Source: Methanobrevibacter sp. (GTDB taxonomy: Archaea; Methanobacteriota; Methanobacteria; Methanobacteriales; Methanobacteriaceae). Taken from it: a stretch of DNA of 64,000 nucleotides. The translations under genes were made by a program, and so were the position numbers. The stretch's first letter is position 1. Each line of letters opens with the position of its first letter. Below are positions 26,898-36,479 of the stretch, piece after piece. The stretch spans positions 1 through 64,000 of the forward strand of contig NZ_JAFQQZ010000044.1 of the NCBI RefSeq assembly GCF_017410345.1. Reading direction: 5' to 3'. The notes beneath the pieces are model-generated. The model searched no databases. It saw nothing but the letters and a program-made list of their open reading frames with translations, and was not told the DNA's origin.

Positions 26898-28085
26898 CTA
26901 TAAAAAAAGTCTGGCTAACTTCAAAAGTGCTTTTGGATTGGATTTAATAACTATTTTTACAATATCACTTGTAGTCAGCTTATCAAATTCAGTTTCCTTG
27001 AATTTATGGGCAATCTTATTTATGTCATCATCATCCAAAGTCCATAGATACTCAGTTACTTTAGTGTACTTTTGCATTTCACTGCCCATTTCCTCTAAAT
27101 ACAATTTTTCATACTTCTTAAGGAAATTCTTTGAACAGTCCCCTGCCTTGATTGCTTCTGCAGCCACTTGGCCGGCGAATTTTCCACCTAACATACCATT
27201 GGTTATTCCACCACCGGTCAAAGGATTGACCTGACTTGCAGCATCCCCAACAAGCATGATGTTGTCTCCGTACATTTCCTTGACAAGACCTCCAACCGGA
27301 TCCCCACCTGAATTCAATTCAACTGCCTGAGCATCTTGAGTTGCATAACAGTTGTCAGCCGCATCAACAAGGTATTCATAAGCGGATTTTTGAGCCATGT
27401 TTGTAATGACACCAAGACCTACATTTGCAACATCTCCACCTTTAGGGAATAGCCAGAAATAACCTCCTGGAGCAACGCTTCCGAAATAGAACTCAAGATA
27501 ATCATTCCTTTTCATCTTGACATTGCACATTTCAAACTGCACACCCGCCACCATATGCTGGGGCTTGAGGTATGCATTCAAACCTGCCCATTTGGCAACA
27601 TGAGACTCCGGACCATCTGCACCGATTATGATTTTGGCATGAATGTCAAAGGTCTCACCCATTGATTCACAAGTTACGATGAATGTTCCATCATCTGCTC
27701 TTTCAAGGCCTTTAGCTTGGGTCTTGATTCTGATTTTTGCCCCTTCCCTTGCAGCTTCAGCTGCCATATGCTTATCAAAGACCTTACGTTCCAATACATA
27801 GCCTGCATCAGGCAGGTCTATCTGATCCTCACCAAGCCATATGTCAGTTCCGTCAGGAGCAACGAATCTTACCCCGCTAATTTCATTGGTAATCCAATGA
27901 GGATCCGCCTCAAGGTCCAATTTCTCAAAAATCTTCTTTGAAACCCCTTCAGCACATCTTTTAGGAAATCCAATTTCGGATTTCTTGTCTATAATGATTA
28001 CATCAACTCCTCCTTTAGCTGCAAATCTTGCAGCTGAAGAGCCTGCAGGTCCTCCGCCAATTACCAATACATCAGTTTCAATCAT
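26898..28085 (-). CDS. digeranylgeranylglycerophospholipid reductase (geranylgeranyl reductase family)
   Basis: FAD-dependent reductase that saturates the isoprenoid chains of archaeal ether lipids. The N-terminus has the dinucleotide motif VLVIGGGPAGSSAARFAAKG, followed by GFPKRCAEGVSKK (the conserved Cys region of the family), IIGADGPESHVAKWAG and the C-terminal FAD contact MLVGDAASQVNPLTGGGI. 395 residues, normal. Reads toward cofG. Start has an AGGAAG site. This is a membrane-associated enzyme in its relatives. Confidence 0.93.
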   Translation of the reverse strand: MIETDVLVIGGGPAGSSAARFAAKGGVDVIIIDKKSEIGFPKRCAEGVSKKIFEKLDLEADPHWITNEISGVRFVAPDGTDIWLGEDQIDLPDAGYVLERKVFDKHMAAEAAREGAKIRIKTQAKGLERADDGTFIVTCESMGETFDIHAKIIIGADGPESHVAKWAGLNAYLKPQHMVAGVQFEMCNVKMKRNDYLEFYFGSVAPGGYFWLFPKGGDVANVGLGVITNMAQKSAYEYLVDAADNCYATQDAQAVELNSGGDPVGGLVKEMYGDNIMLVGDAASQVNPLTGGGITNGMLGGKFAGQVAAEAIKAGDCSKNFLKKYEKLYLEEMGSEMQKYTKVTEYLWTLDDDDINKIAHKFKETEFDKLTTSDIVKIVIKSNPKALLKLARLFL

Positions 28086-28181
28086 GATACTTCTTCCTTA
28101 AAAATAAAAAGTGCAATCATAAGTTCTTATGAAAATAATTATTACATATTATAGTTTTAATGAACAGTTATAAAAAATTTT

Positions 28182-28940
28182 TTAAAAAATTCTCGCATCC
28201 AATACTATATGCTCAACACCTGGAGAATATCTTTTAATCCTTTGAACATTCAAGACTTCAACTTCCCTCTCGCCACATTCCCAAGCCATCTCCTTTACTC
28301 TCTCATACGGACGGGTCCCAATCAGCTTATCCGGAACCGTTTCATGATAATGTATTATCCCTCCGTCCTTAACGCATTCCATTGCCGGCTTTAGGAAGTG
28401 ATGGGTTGTCTTCACATATCCCATCAATACCCTATCTGCAGAGTATTTGGGAGCTTCCACAGCGCAATCCCCTAAGATTGGAATCATTCTCTCATAATTT
28501 GCCTTTTCATTGATCTTATTCAATTCAATGTTTCTCTTCAGGAAATGATAGGAATTTGGATTGATTTCAATTGAATAGATTTTCTTAGCCTCACTATGAA
28601 CTCCAATTGGAATGGAAAAATAGCCGATTCCGGCAAACATGTCCACTACAGTCTCTCCCTTAGTGACTAATTTGGCAATTCTGAGCCTCTCATTATTGTT
28701 TCCTTTGGCCCACATCACCCTAGAAAGATCCAAATTAAACAAGCATCCGTTTTCCTTATGTATGGTCTCAGTTTCGCTACCATAAAGAAGACTTATGGTC
28801 GGCTCTCTTTTTTGTCCTTCGATTCTTTCTATCCTAATAATTGACTTGACATTATGCTTTGATGCAATGGCTTCCAAATCCTGATTCTCATTGAACTTGC
28901 TGTCAACTATTAGAATATCTCCAATTTTCTTCCATTTCAA
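28182..28940 (-). CDS. taw2: wybutosine-pathway aminocarboxypropyltransferase Taw2 (Trm5/TYW2 fold)
   Basis: Transfers the aminocarboxypropyl group of SAM to 4-demethylwyosine at position 37 of tRNA-Phe. SAM-binding motifs are VVDMFAGIGYFSIPIG and IYSIEINPNSYHFL; the later MGYVKTTHHF and GGIIHYHE have the Taw2 form rather than the NLP motif of Trm5 methyltransferases, which decides the call. The longest frame starts at 28979, but AGGTG lies 5 bases before a TTG at 28940, giving LKWKKIGDILIVDSKF, the better start. About 252 residues. Confidence 0.85.
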   Translation of the reverse strand: MKWKKIGDILIVDSKFNENQDLEAIASKHNVKSIIRIERIEGQKREPTISLLYGSETETIHKENGCLFNLDLSRVMWAKGNNNERLRIAKLVTKGETVVDMFAGIGYFSIPIGVHSEAKKIYSIEINPNSYHFLKRNIELNKINEKANYERMIPILGDCAVEAPKYSADRVLMGYVKTTHHFLKPAMECVKDGGIIHYHETVPDKLIGTRPYERVKEMAWECGEREVEVLNVQRIKRYSPGVEHIVLDARIF

Positions 28941-29581
28941 AATAACACCTGAAAAAGTGAATAAGATCATCTTATACAATCAATGAAATAAATTCAATAA
29001 TTATAATTTATTCTAATAAAATAAAATATTTTTTGTAAATAAGCAAATAAAGACTTAACAGAATAAACCATTCAATAAAAATATTAAACTAATTTAAAAA
29101 CATTTATATAATACAAAATTAATAATAAATGTAGATACATTAAAATAAATTAAAGTTATTAAAATCAATATTAATTCTTAAAGAAAAATATTGATTGGCA
29201 ATAGGTAGTTTGAATAAAAAAATAAAAATATTAAGTTAAATTAAAAATAAATAATGAATTAATCTTCAATAAAAGAATAATCTGATTTAAATAAATTAAA
29301 AAATTATAAAAAAATAAATCTGAAACATGAAATTATTATAAAATTACCAAAAATAACGAAACTATTATATATAATGTATAACATAATAAGAATAGGTTAG
29401 GAAAAGCGGTTATATTCTAAGAACATTAACTTAATTTTATGAATTTAATATGACTTGAAAACCTGACAGCTCTAATTTTAATTAATAATAATTTCAATCA
29501 TTATTTTAGATTATATTTTATTATTTAAGATTACTTTATACTTTAAATTTAATTTTACATTATTATGCGAGGTGTATTAAT
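28941..29581 (+). promoter_or_regulatory. 640-base region upstream of psmB with two TATA-like boxes
   Basis: No coding frame. A TATA box CTTTATACTTTA (29534-29545) lies about 40 bases before the psmB ATG, and GAGGTG (29570-29575) is its ribosome site. A second, TTATATATAAT (29365-29375), would start an RNA near 29397 (AGAATAGGTTAGG...) reading toward psmB; a weak AGAATA/TATTCT hairpin follows. The first half (28980-29350) is featureless A/T and must hold the taw2 promoter. Confidence 0.4.
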
Positions 29582-30205
29582 ATGGCTGAAAAAAACACTT
29601 TTGAAGGTACCACCACTGTGGGAATTACCTGTGTTGACGGTGTTGTATTCGCAAGCGAAAGAAGAGCAAGTATGGGAAACCTTGTTGCTCACAAAGTAGC
29701 TGAAAAGATATTCAAAATTGACAATCACATTGCAGCAACCATTGCAGGATCTGTTGCAGGTGCACAAAGCCTAATGAAAATCATTAGCGCTGAAACCGCA
29801 TTATACAGATTAAGAAATGGCAAGGATATCAGTATCGAAGCAGCTGCAGCTGTAAGTTCTAACATATTACACTCCTCACCAGCATATGTACAAACTCTTA
29901 TCGGAGGAGTAGATGAAACCGGCGCATCAATCTATTCATTGGATGCAGCAGGTGGTATGATTAAGGATACCTTCATTTCTACCGGTTCCGGTTCTACATT
30001 TGCATATGGTGTTCTTGAAGACAGATTCCACGAAGACATCACTGTAGAGGAAGCTAAGGAATTGGCTATTAGATCCATCAAGGCTGCTACAGAAAGAGAC
30101 ACTTACTCTGGAAATGGCTTCTTAGTAGCGGAAGTTACTAAAGACGGATTTAAAATGTTAGAAAAAGAAGAAGTTGAATCTATTATTGAAAAGATCAATA
30201 AATAA
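29582..30205 (+). CDS. psmB: proteasome beta subunit
   Basis: Catalytic subunit of the archaeal 20S proteasome. A 9-residue propeptide (MAEKNTFEG) precedes the catalytic threonine of TTTVGITCVDG; counted from that Thr1 the partner residues Glu17 and Lys33 are present (FASERRAS; VAEKI), and the GSGSTFAYGVLE block is the usual second active-site loop. 207 residues, normal. The alpha subunit is not in the window. A diverged copy of its last codons lies directly after the stop. Confidence 0.96.
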   Translation: MAEKNTFEGTTTVGITCVDGVVFASERRASMGNLVAHKVAEKIFKIDNHIAATIAGSVAGAQSLMKIISAETALYRLRNGKDISIEAAAAVSSNILHSSPAYVQTLIGGVDETGASIYSLDAAGGMIKDTFISTGSGSTFAYGVLEDRFHEDITVEEAKELAIRSIKAATERDTYSGNGFLVAEVTKDGFKMLEKEEVESIIEKINK

Positions 30206-30262
30206 AAAAGATTCAATTAAAAGTTGAATCTATTGTTGAAAAATCCAATAACTAAAAAATTT
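30206..30262 (+). repeat. copy of the psmB 3' end forming a hairpin
   Basis: The last codons of psmB (from 30171) recur 50 bases later (from 30221) as about 38 matching bases with a few differences. The copy is out of frame with the gene but its own frame reads K V E S I V E K S N N stop beside the true E V E S I I E K I N K stop. GATTCAA (30210-30216) pairs with TTGAATC (30224-30230), so the junction also forms a hairpin. Confidence 0.65.
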
Positions 30263-30664
30263 ATACGAATTATTAATTTTTTAACTTTATTTTACAACTA
30301 ATTTTACATATTACAGTATAGATAGTATATGCAATAAATTAAGTAAACATCTTTTTTATGACACACAAGCTGTTTATTTAATAAAAGAATATTGATATTG
30401 AAATCAATATTCTTTAATTTAATTTTAATTTCATAATTCCTAGTTAGATTTAGGATTATCCGATAGTTAATTATTTTAATTATTTAATTTACTTATTTGA
30501 GTTATAAGCAGCTTATTTAAAAATTAACCAAAATTTACTTAACGAATATTTTTAAAAGAACAATTCTATAAACGAAATTTAAAGAACTGAAAATTAGAAG
30601 ATTACAAAAATATTGACTTTATGCCATATGCTAATTTTATACGTCTATTTTTCGAAGTGATAAT
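30263..30664 (+). other. intergenic region before fttA with a 13-bp hairpin
   Basis: No gene. The strongest signal is AAAGAATATTGAT (30384-30396) and ATCAATATTCTTT (30403-30415), a perfect 13-bp stem with a 6-base loop followed by T-rich DNA. TAAACA/TGTTTA arms lie just upstream. This may be a processing site or distal terminator of psmB, or part of a small RNA. GTGAT before 30665 is the fttA ribosome site. Confidence 0.45.
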
Positions 30665-32575
30665 ATGGCTTCAAACGTTTTAGAAGAAATCAAACAAAAA
30701 ATCATAAAAAAACTACCTGATGAAGTTCAATTGGCAAATATTGAATTTGAAGGTCCTGAGGTAGTCATTTACACAAAAAACCCAGACATTGTAGCAGACA
30801 ATGGTGACCTGATTCGAAACTTGGCAAAGGAACTTAGAAAAAGAATCATAATCAGATCAGACAAATCAGTTTTACTTCCATATGATGAAACCATTAAAAA
30901 GGTTGAAGAGATAGTTCCGGAAGATGCTGAAATCTCAAACATCACTTTTGATGAAGTTACCAATGAAGTGGTAATAGAAGCTACCAAGCCTGGTCTTGTC
31001 ATTGGAAAATATGGAGTCACCTCAAGGGAAATCGTTAGAAAAACCGGTTGGGCTCCAAAGATCTTAAGGACTCCTCCAATCAGATCTGATGTGATTGACA
31101 GAATCAGAAATACATTGATGCACAACAGTAAGGAAAGAAAGAAAATCCTACAGACTTTAGGTGCAAGAATTCACCAAGGGGGAAAATATCCTAACGAATG
31201 GACCAGATTGACTGCTATGGGAGGATTCAAAGAGGTAGGACGTTCATGCATGTTGCTTCAAACCCCAAACAGTAGAGTATTGCTTGACTGCGGAGTGAAC
31301 GTAGCAGGACAGGATGACAAAACCAAATTCCCAATGCTTGGAGTTCCTGAGTTTTCAATCCAGGACTTGGATGCTGTTGTAGTGTCACACGCTCACTTGG
31401 ACCACTGCGGATTCATTCCTTACCTTTACCACTATGGTTACGAAGGTCCCGTCTACTGTACCACAGCAACAAGAGACCTGATGACCCTATTGCAAATGGA
31501 TTACATCGACATTGCACATAGGGAAAACAACCCTCTTCCTTTCAATGTGAAGCATGTGCAGAAAATGATCAAGCACACAATCACTCTTGATTACGGTGTG
31601 GTGACTGACATCTCTCCAGACATCAAATTGACCTTGCATAATGCAGGACACATCTTAGGTTCCGCTATGTGCCACTTCCACATCGGTGACGGTGCACACA
31701 ATATGCTTTACACCGGAGACTTCAAATACGAAAGAAGCAGACTCCTGGAACCTGCAACCACCAGATTCCCAAGGGTGGAAAGCTGTGTGATGGAAAGTAC
31801 ATATGGTGGACATGAGGATGTCACCCCTTCAAGAAACAATGCGGAAAAAGAATTGATGAAGACCATCTACAAAACCTTGAAACGTGGCGGAAAAGTCTTG
31901 GTTCCTGTATTTGCCGTAGGAAGAGCACAGGAATTGATGATTGTGCTTGAGGAATACATGCGCCATGGCATGATTGATGAAGTGCCAATCCACTTGGATG
32001 GTATGATTTGGGAAGCGACTGCAGTCCATACTGCAAGGCCTGAGTACCTAAGCAAGGACTTGAGAGACCAAATCTTCCATATGGGCAGAAACCCATTCAT
32101 TTCAGAATCATTCAATAAGGTTCAAAACAATGCTGAAAGAAAGCAGATTGTTGAAGGAGAGCCTTCAATCATACTTTCAACCTCTGGTATGATGACTGGA
32201 GGAAACTCTGTAGAGTACTTCAAATGGCTATGTGAAGACAAGAACAACACAATCGTCTTCGTAGGTTACCAATCCGAAGGTTCCCTTGGTAGAAAGATTC
32301 AAAAAGGACACAAGGAAATACCACTTGAAGATGAAACAGGAAAAACCAGAGTCTTCAATGTTAAGATGGACGTAAAGACAATTGAAGGATTCAGTGGTCA
32401 CTCCAACAGAAGACAATTGATGGAATTTGCAAAAAGATTGCATCCAAGACCAGATAAGATCATCACCTGTCACGGAGACCCATACAAGACTGTTGATCTC
32501 GCTTCAAGCATTCACAGAAGCTATAAGGTAGAGACCAAAACTCCACTTATTCTTGAAGCGACCAGACTTCAATAA
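30665..32575 (+). CDS. fttA: transcription termination nuclease FttA (aCPSF1)
   Basis: Beta-CASP ribonuclease of the CPSF73 family, the archaeal factor that cuts RNA and ends transcription. The N-terminal 170 residues hold two KH-like RNA-binding domains ([20 protein letters not shown]). The metallo-beta-lactamase motifs are [36 protein letters not shown] and the beta-CASP motifs FAVGRAQE and [11 protein letters not shown] with the final GFSGHS and CHGDP. 636 residues, exactly the family length. All catalytic residues appear present. Confidence 0.96.
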   Translation: MASNVLEEIKQKIIKKLPDEVQLANIEFEGPEVVIYTKNPDIVADNGDLIRNLAKELRKRIIIRSDKSVLLPYDETIKKVEEIVPEDAEISNITFDEVTNEVVIEATKPGLVIGKYGVTSREIVRKTGWAPKILRTPPIRSDVIDRIRNTLMHNSKERKKILQTLGARIHQGGKYPNEWTRLTAMGGFKEVGRSCMLLQTPNSRVLLDCGVNVAGQDDKTKFPMLGVPEFSIQDLDAVVVSHAHLDHCGFIPYLYHYGYEGPVYCTTATRDLMTLLQMDYIDIAHRENNPLPFNVKHVQKMIKHTITLDYGVVTDISPDIKLTLHNAGHILGSAMCHFHIGDGAHNMLYTGDFKYERSRLLEPATTRFPRVESCVMESTYGGHEDVTPSRNNAEKELMKTIYKTLKRGGKVLVPVFAVGRAQELMIVLEEYMRHGMIDEVPIHLDGMIWEATAVHTARPEYLSKDLRDQIFHMGRNPFISESFNKVQNNAERKQIVEGEPSIILSTSGMMTGGNSVEYFKWLCEDKNNTIVFVGYQSEGSLGRKIQKGHKEIPLEDETGKTRVFNVKMDVKTIEGFSGHSNRRQLMEFAKRLHPRPDKIITCHGDPYKTVDLASSIHRSYKVETKTPLILEATRLQ

Positions 32576-32859
32576 ATCTAAATTTTATTTTTTAAGATTG
32601 GAAATTATAAATTTTTAATCTTAAAATTTTATATTTTGAGAGTGGAAATTATTATAAAATTTTTAATCTAAAAATTTTATTTTAAACTAAATTTTATTTT
32701 TTTTTAATTTTTAATACTTAAAATAATTAATATAATATAAATAATAGCTAAAACAAATATTATAATGTTAGCTATTATTTAATTCATTATAATAGCCTAT
32801 TTAAAATAAAGAACTTTTAAAAAAATATAGATTATTAAAATTATTATTAGGTGAATTTT

Positions 32860-33879
32860 ATGGTTACTTATTCAGAATCCGGTGTTGACATTGACCTTGA
32901 AGCATTGACCGTTTCAAAATTAGCTTCAAAATTGCAGCCAACATTGGAATATAGGAATATCATTACTGACAGCGGACACTTTGCGGCATTGGTTGAACTT
33001 GGCGATAAGGCCATTGCAATGAGTACTGATGGTGTAGGAAGCAAGATATTAGTAGCAAAAATGATGGAAAAATATGATACCGTTGGAATTGACATGATTG
33101 CAATGGTAGTCAACGACATCCTTTGTGTAGGTGCGGAGCCTATTGCATTGGTAGACTACTTGGCAGTTGAGGAACCTGATCCAAAAGTAGCTGAAGAGAT
33201 TGCAGACGGCCTTGTTAAAGGAGCAGAAGAATCCCAAATCGCTATCATCGGTGGAGAAACCGCTTCCCTTCCTGGAATTGTAAAGGACTTTGACTTGGCA
33301 GGAACCGGAATCGGATTTGTGGACAAGGACAAAATCATAACCGGTGCAGACATTGAGGAAGGAGACATCCTTATCGGTCTTAGAAGCAGCGGTATTCACA
33401 GTAACGGTTTAAGCCTCGCAAGAAGGGCAATCTTTGAAGACGGCGGATTCACTGTAGATGACAAGATGCCAAATTCAGACACTACCATCGGTGAAGAATT
33501 GTTAAAGCCAACTCAACTATACGTAAAAGCCATTGTTGAACTTCTTAAACATGACTTCAACATCAAAGGTCTTGCTCATATGACCGGTGGAGGGGTAAAT
33601 AACCTTTCAAGACTTAAGAAAGGAATCGGTTTTGACATTACAGATTATCCTGAACCACAGGACATCTTCAAATTGATCTACGAACAAGGAGTTCCTTTGG
33701 AAGAGATGTACAAGGTCTTCAATATGGGAATCGGATTCTGCGTAATCGCAAGTCCAGAAGAAGCTGATGCAGTAGTTGAAGCATTAAGCGAAAACATCGA
33801 AGCCTACAAAGTGGGAACAGTTACCGGTGAAGAGAAGATCACCGTTAAAACCTTTGAAGGAACTGTAATCGAATATTAA
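32860..33879 (+). CDS. purM: phosphoribosylformylglycinamidine cyclo-ligase
   Basis: Fifth step of purine synthesis: closes FGAM to AIR with ATP. Typical blocks: [43 protein letters not shown], and [16 protein letters not shown]. The longest frame begins at a GTG (32851) that is part of the AGGTGA ribosome site; ATG 32860 follows at the right distance and gives [15 protein letters not shown]. About 339 residues, normal. It lies between fttA and comC on the same strand. Confidence 0.95.
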   Translation: MVTYSESGVDIDLEALTVSKLASKLQPTLEYRNIITDSGHFAALVELGDKAIAMSTDGVGSKILVAKMMEKYDTVGIDMIAMVVNDILCVGAEPIALVDYLAVEEPDPKVAEEIADGLVKGAEESQIAIIGGETASLPGIVKDFDLAGTGIGFVDKDKIITGADIEEGDILIGLRSSGIHSNGLSLARRAIFEDGGFTVDDKMPNSDTTIGEELLKPTQLYVKAIVELLKHDFNIKGLAHMTGGGVNNLSRLKKGIGFDITDYPEPQDIFKLIYEQGVPLEEMYKVFNMGIGFCVIASPEEADAVVEALSENIEAYKVGTVTGEEKITVKTFEGTVIEY

Positions 33880-34037
33880 TTCAATCATAATTAAAAATAA
33901 AAAATAACATAAAATTCCAATAATAATTTTAAAAAATTTAAAGATTAATTACTATTTATTAATCTTAAAAAATGCATTAAAAAAAATAATAATTACAAAG
34001 ATATTTCAACAAATGCCAATCATTAAGGAGGGAAAAT

Positions 34038-35066
34038 ATGAGAATTAGTGTTGAAAATGAGAGAAAACTTGTAAATGAAATCTTGGTCAATATTGGAGTG
34101 CAGGAAGACCATGCAAAGATAATTACCGAAGCGACCTTAGACTCTGACTTGAAAGGTTTCACTTCACATGGACTTGGAAGATTCCCACAATACATCAGAG
34201 GAATCAACAACGGTTTCATTGAAACCAAAGGAGACTACGAAGTTGTAAAGGATGAGGATTCCATTGCATTGATTGACGGTAAAAGCCTATTCGGACAATA
34301 CATTGCACATGAAGCAATGATGATGGCAATCAACAAGGCAAAGGAAACCGGTATCGCTGCAGTAGGTACATTCAATTCAAACCACTTTGGAATAACCGGA
34401 TATTATTCCGACTTGGCCATTAGAAATGACATGATTGGTATTGTAATTTGTAACACTGAACCTGGAGTAGCACCTTTAGGCGGTAAAAAGGCTATTCTTG
34501 GAACCAACCCAATAGCTATTGGTATCCCTTCTGAAACCTACATTGCTGTAGATATGGCAACTGCTGTAAGCGCAAGAGGAAAGATCCTTGAAGCTAAAAG
34601 AAAAGGTGTCGAAATTCCTCCAAACACTGCAATTGACAAGGATGGAAATCCTACCACTGATCCTGAAGCTGCATTAGGCGGTTCAATCCTTCCATTCGGT
34701 GGAGTAAAAGGATACGCTTTAAGCTTCATGATTGAAATCATGTGCGGCCCTCTCGTAAATGCTGCATTCGGTACCCATGTGACCGGTACTGCAGGAGATT
34801 ACAAGGAAGACTGTAACAAAGGGGACTTGTTTGTAGCAATCAACCCCGCTAAATTCGTTTCAATTGACGCATTCAAGGAACAGGTCGAGGAATTCGTCAA
34901 GGAAATCAGAGAATCCGGTGACACATTCGTACCAGGAGACCTTGAAGTCAGAATGATTGCTCAAAATGAGAAAAATGGTTTGGAAATAGATGAAAAACTC
35001 TATGAAACCTTAAAGACCATTTGTGATGCTGAAGATATTGATTTAGACAGTTACTTGACTGACTAG
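34038..35066 (+). CDS. comC: L-sulfolactate (malate/lactate-type) dehydrogenase
   Basis: Member of the LDH2/MDH2 family; in methanogens ComC oxidises sulfolactate to sulfopyruvate for coenzyme M synthesis, and related enzymes also reduce oxaloacetate. Motifs: SDLKGFTSHGLGRFPQYIRG, SNHFGITGYYSD, ILGTNPIAIGIPS and GVKGYALSFMIEIMCGPL. 342 residues, normal. GGAGGG precedes the start. comB is also in this window, supporting the CoM role, but substrate choice cannot be proven from sequence. Confidence 0.9.
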   Translation: MRISVENERKLVNEILVNIGVQEDHAKIITEATLDSDLKGFTSHGLGRFPQYIRGINNGFIETKGDYEVVKDEDSIALIDGKSLFGQYIAHEAMMMAINKAKETGIAAVGTFNSNHFGITGYYSDLAIRNDMIGIVICNTEPGVAPLGGKKAILGTNPIAIGIPSETYIAVDMATAVSARGKILEAKRKGVEIPPNTAIDKDGNPTTDPEAALGGSILPFGGVKGYALSFMIEIMCGPLVNAAFGTHVTGTAGDYKEDCNKGDLFVAINPAKFVSIDAFKEQVEEFVKEIRESGDTFVPGDLEVRMIAQNEKNGLEIDEKLYETLKTICDAEDIDLDSYLTD

Positions 35067-35078
35067 ATTAAAGTTTAA

Positions 35079-35119
35079 GAAAAAGTTTGAACAAAACTTT
35101 TTCAATTTATTTTTTTTTT
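35079..35119 (+). terminator. comC terminator
   Basis: GAAAAAGTTT (35079-35088) and AAACTTTTTC (35094-35103) form a perfect 10-bp stem with a 5-base loop, followed by a run of nine T (35111-35119). Similar to the GCCTTCGGC-core elements but without the core. Confidence 0.7.
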
Positions 35120-35555
35120 ACAGCTTTTTTTATTTTTACTATTTTTACTAATTTTACTATTTTTACATATCAACTGTTTCTAAGAAAAAAGATATTTTAA
35201 AATTTTCTCATTTTTCACTAATTTTTTTAAAATTTTTATGAAAAAAATACTAAAATTATGACATTTCAATTACTATAAAAATTTTAATAATAAAAGTTCA
35301 TTAAATTATAGTTTATATTGATAAGTATTAAAATAATTAATCAAATAATGAAAATACTAAAAGTTTGAATAATATTGTTAATTTTGATAATAGGTAATCT
35401 ACATAACACAAATGAAAAATAGAAAAATAGTTAAAAAGTGAAAAAACGATTTTGTGAATATGTGAAATTTAATAAAAAAATAAATTATGAAAATATGAAA
35501 GATGAAAATTTTTAAAAAATTGAAAAAAAGAAATAATGAAAAAATTTTAAAAAAA
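35120..35555. other. low-complexity gap between convergent genes
   Basis: About 435 bases between the ends of two convergent genes. It holds short direct repeats of the type TTTTTACTA(A/T)TTT near 35130-35170 and otherwise A/T-rich sequence. I see no promoter, hairpin or coding frame that I would support. Confidence 0.4.
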
Positions 35556-35948
35556 TTAAATTGCACAAGATGGTGCAAAACCTATATCATGTAAGAATTT
35601 ATCAAGACCCTTTTCTGCCATGACCACATCATCGACCAGACAGAATATTCCTAACTTGCCCTCTTTGATGAAAGTTGAAAGTTTGCTTGGATCATCTAAC
35701 AGTTCAGCTGCATCATCTTCAGCAACTGTGAAAAACAAATCTGTTTCCATCATGTTGAGGGAACTATTAACATTGAACTTTGAATCAATAGCTCCTTCTG
35801 TTCTTTCTACAAGCAAGAAATTCTTATCGCTCTCACCAACAAAGAATGCGATTTTAGTCCCTGGGCTTAAGACTGCAAAATATTGTTCTGATTCTTTTAT
35901 GAAATTATCCCATAGATTATTATCATGAACTTTAACCGGCTTTACCAT
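35556..35948 (-). CDS. conserved hypothetical protein
   Basis: Not recognised. 130 residues, cytoplasmic; the pattern FFVGESDKNFLLVERTEG and a C-terminal FLHDIGFAPSCAI with a conserved-looking final cysteine suggest a small alpha/beta or SCP-2-like fold, unproven. The frame opens at 35957 with a GTG inside the AGGTGAT ribosome site; ATG 35948 (MVKPVKVHDNNLWD) is preferred. It follows the DGC-type gene by 32 bases on the same strand, so co-transcription with it is likely. Confidence 0.7.
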   Translation of the reverse strand: MVKPVKVHDNNLWDNFIKESEQYFAVLSPGTKIAFFVGESDKNFLLVERTEGAIDSKFNVNSSLNMMETDLFFTVAEDDAAELLDDPSKLSTFIKEGKLGIFCLVDDVVMAEKGLDKFLHDIGFAPSCAI

Positions 35949-35980
35949 AGAAATCACCTAAAGTGAAAAAATATATTAAA

Positions 35981-36364
35981 TTATAAATCGAATTCATTGA
36001 TCTTATCTTCAATGATTTCCTTGACAATCTTTACACAGATTTCCCCTTCATCATCCAATCTTGCAGCATCATTTGCCTTGTATTCTGTTTCAGCCAAAAT
36101 GTCTCCAACATTGAGCTCATCAATGACTTCCACACCTTTATCCCTTAGAATCTTTCCAACACAATTTCCTTCACAACCATTGATTGCCAAAATCGGATAC
36201 TTGTCAAGAACTCTTGTAAAACCTTCAACATTTGCGGAAGTTGAACCCATGCAAATGGATAGGATCTCCACATCATCAATAGCCAAGTCATGAACTGCAA
36301 CTCTTGCCACCAATCCATTCGGACTCATGCCGCTACATGCTGCCAAAGCAATTTTTTCTTCCAT
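35981..36364 (-). CDS. putative zinc-binding DGC-domain protein
   Basis: Small cysteine protein resembling the DGC (putative zinc-binding) family: AACSGMSPNGLVARVAVHD near the N-terminus and INGCEGNCVGKILRDKG with a CXXXC pair near residue 65. Relatives are thought to bind zinc or another metal; role unknown. ATG 36364 (MEEKIALAACSG), behind AGGATGTG, is chosen over the GTG at 36370. About 127 residues. It lies downstream of polB1 in the same direction. Confidence 0.75.
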   Translation of the reverse strand: MEEKIALAACSGMSPNGLVARVAVHDLAIDDVEILSICMGSTSANVEGFTRVLDKYPILAINGCEGNCVGKILRDKGVEVIDELNVGDILAETEYKANDAARLDDEGEICVKIVKEIIEDKINEFDL

Positions 36365-36479
36365 AAACACACATCCTAAATAATAATTATAATGATAATT
36401 CTAATGAAAATCTAATGAAATTTTTAAATAATAATTTTAATAATAAATAATAATTCTAATTTTTAACTAATGATTCAAA

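Noticed and set aside
29365-29580. tRNA or other stable RNA upstream of psmB
   Set aside because: AGGTT/AACCT pairings exist but no cloverleaf, no T-loop and no terminator.
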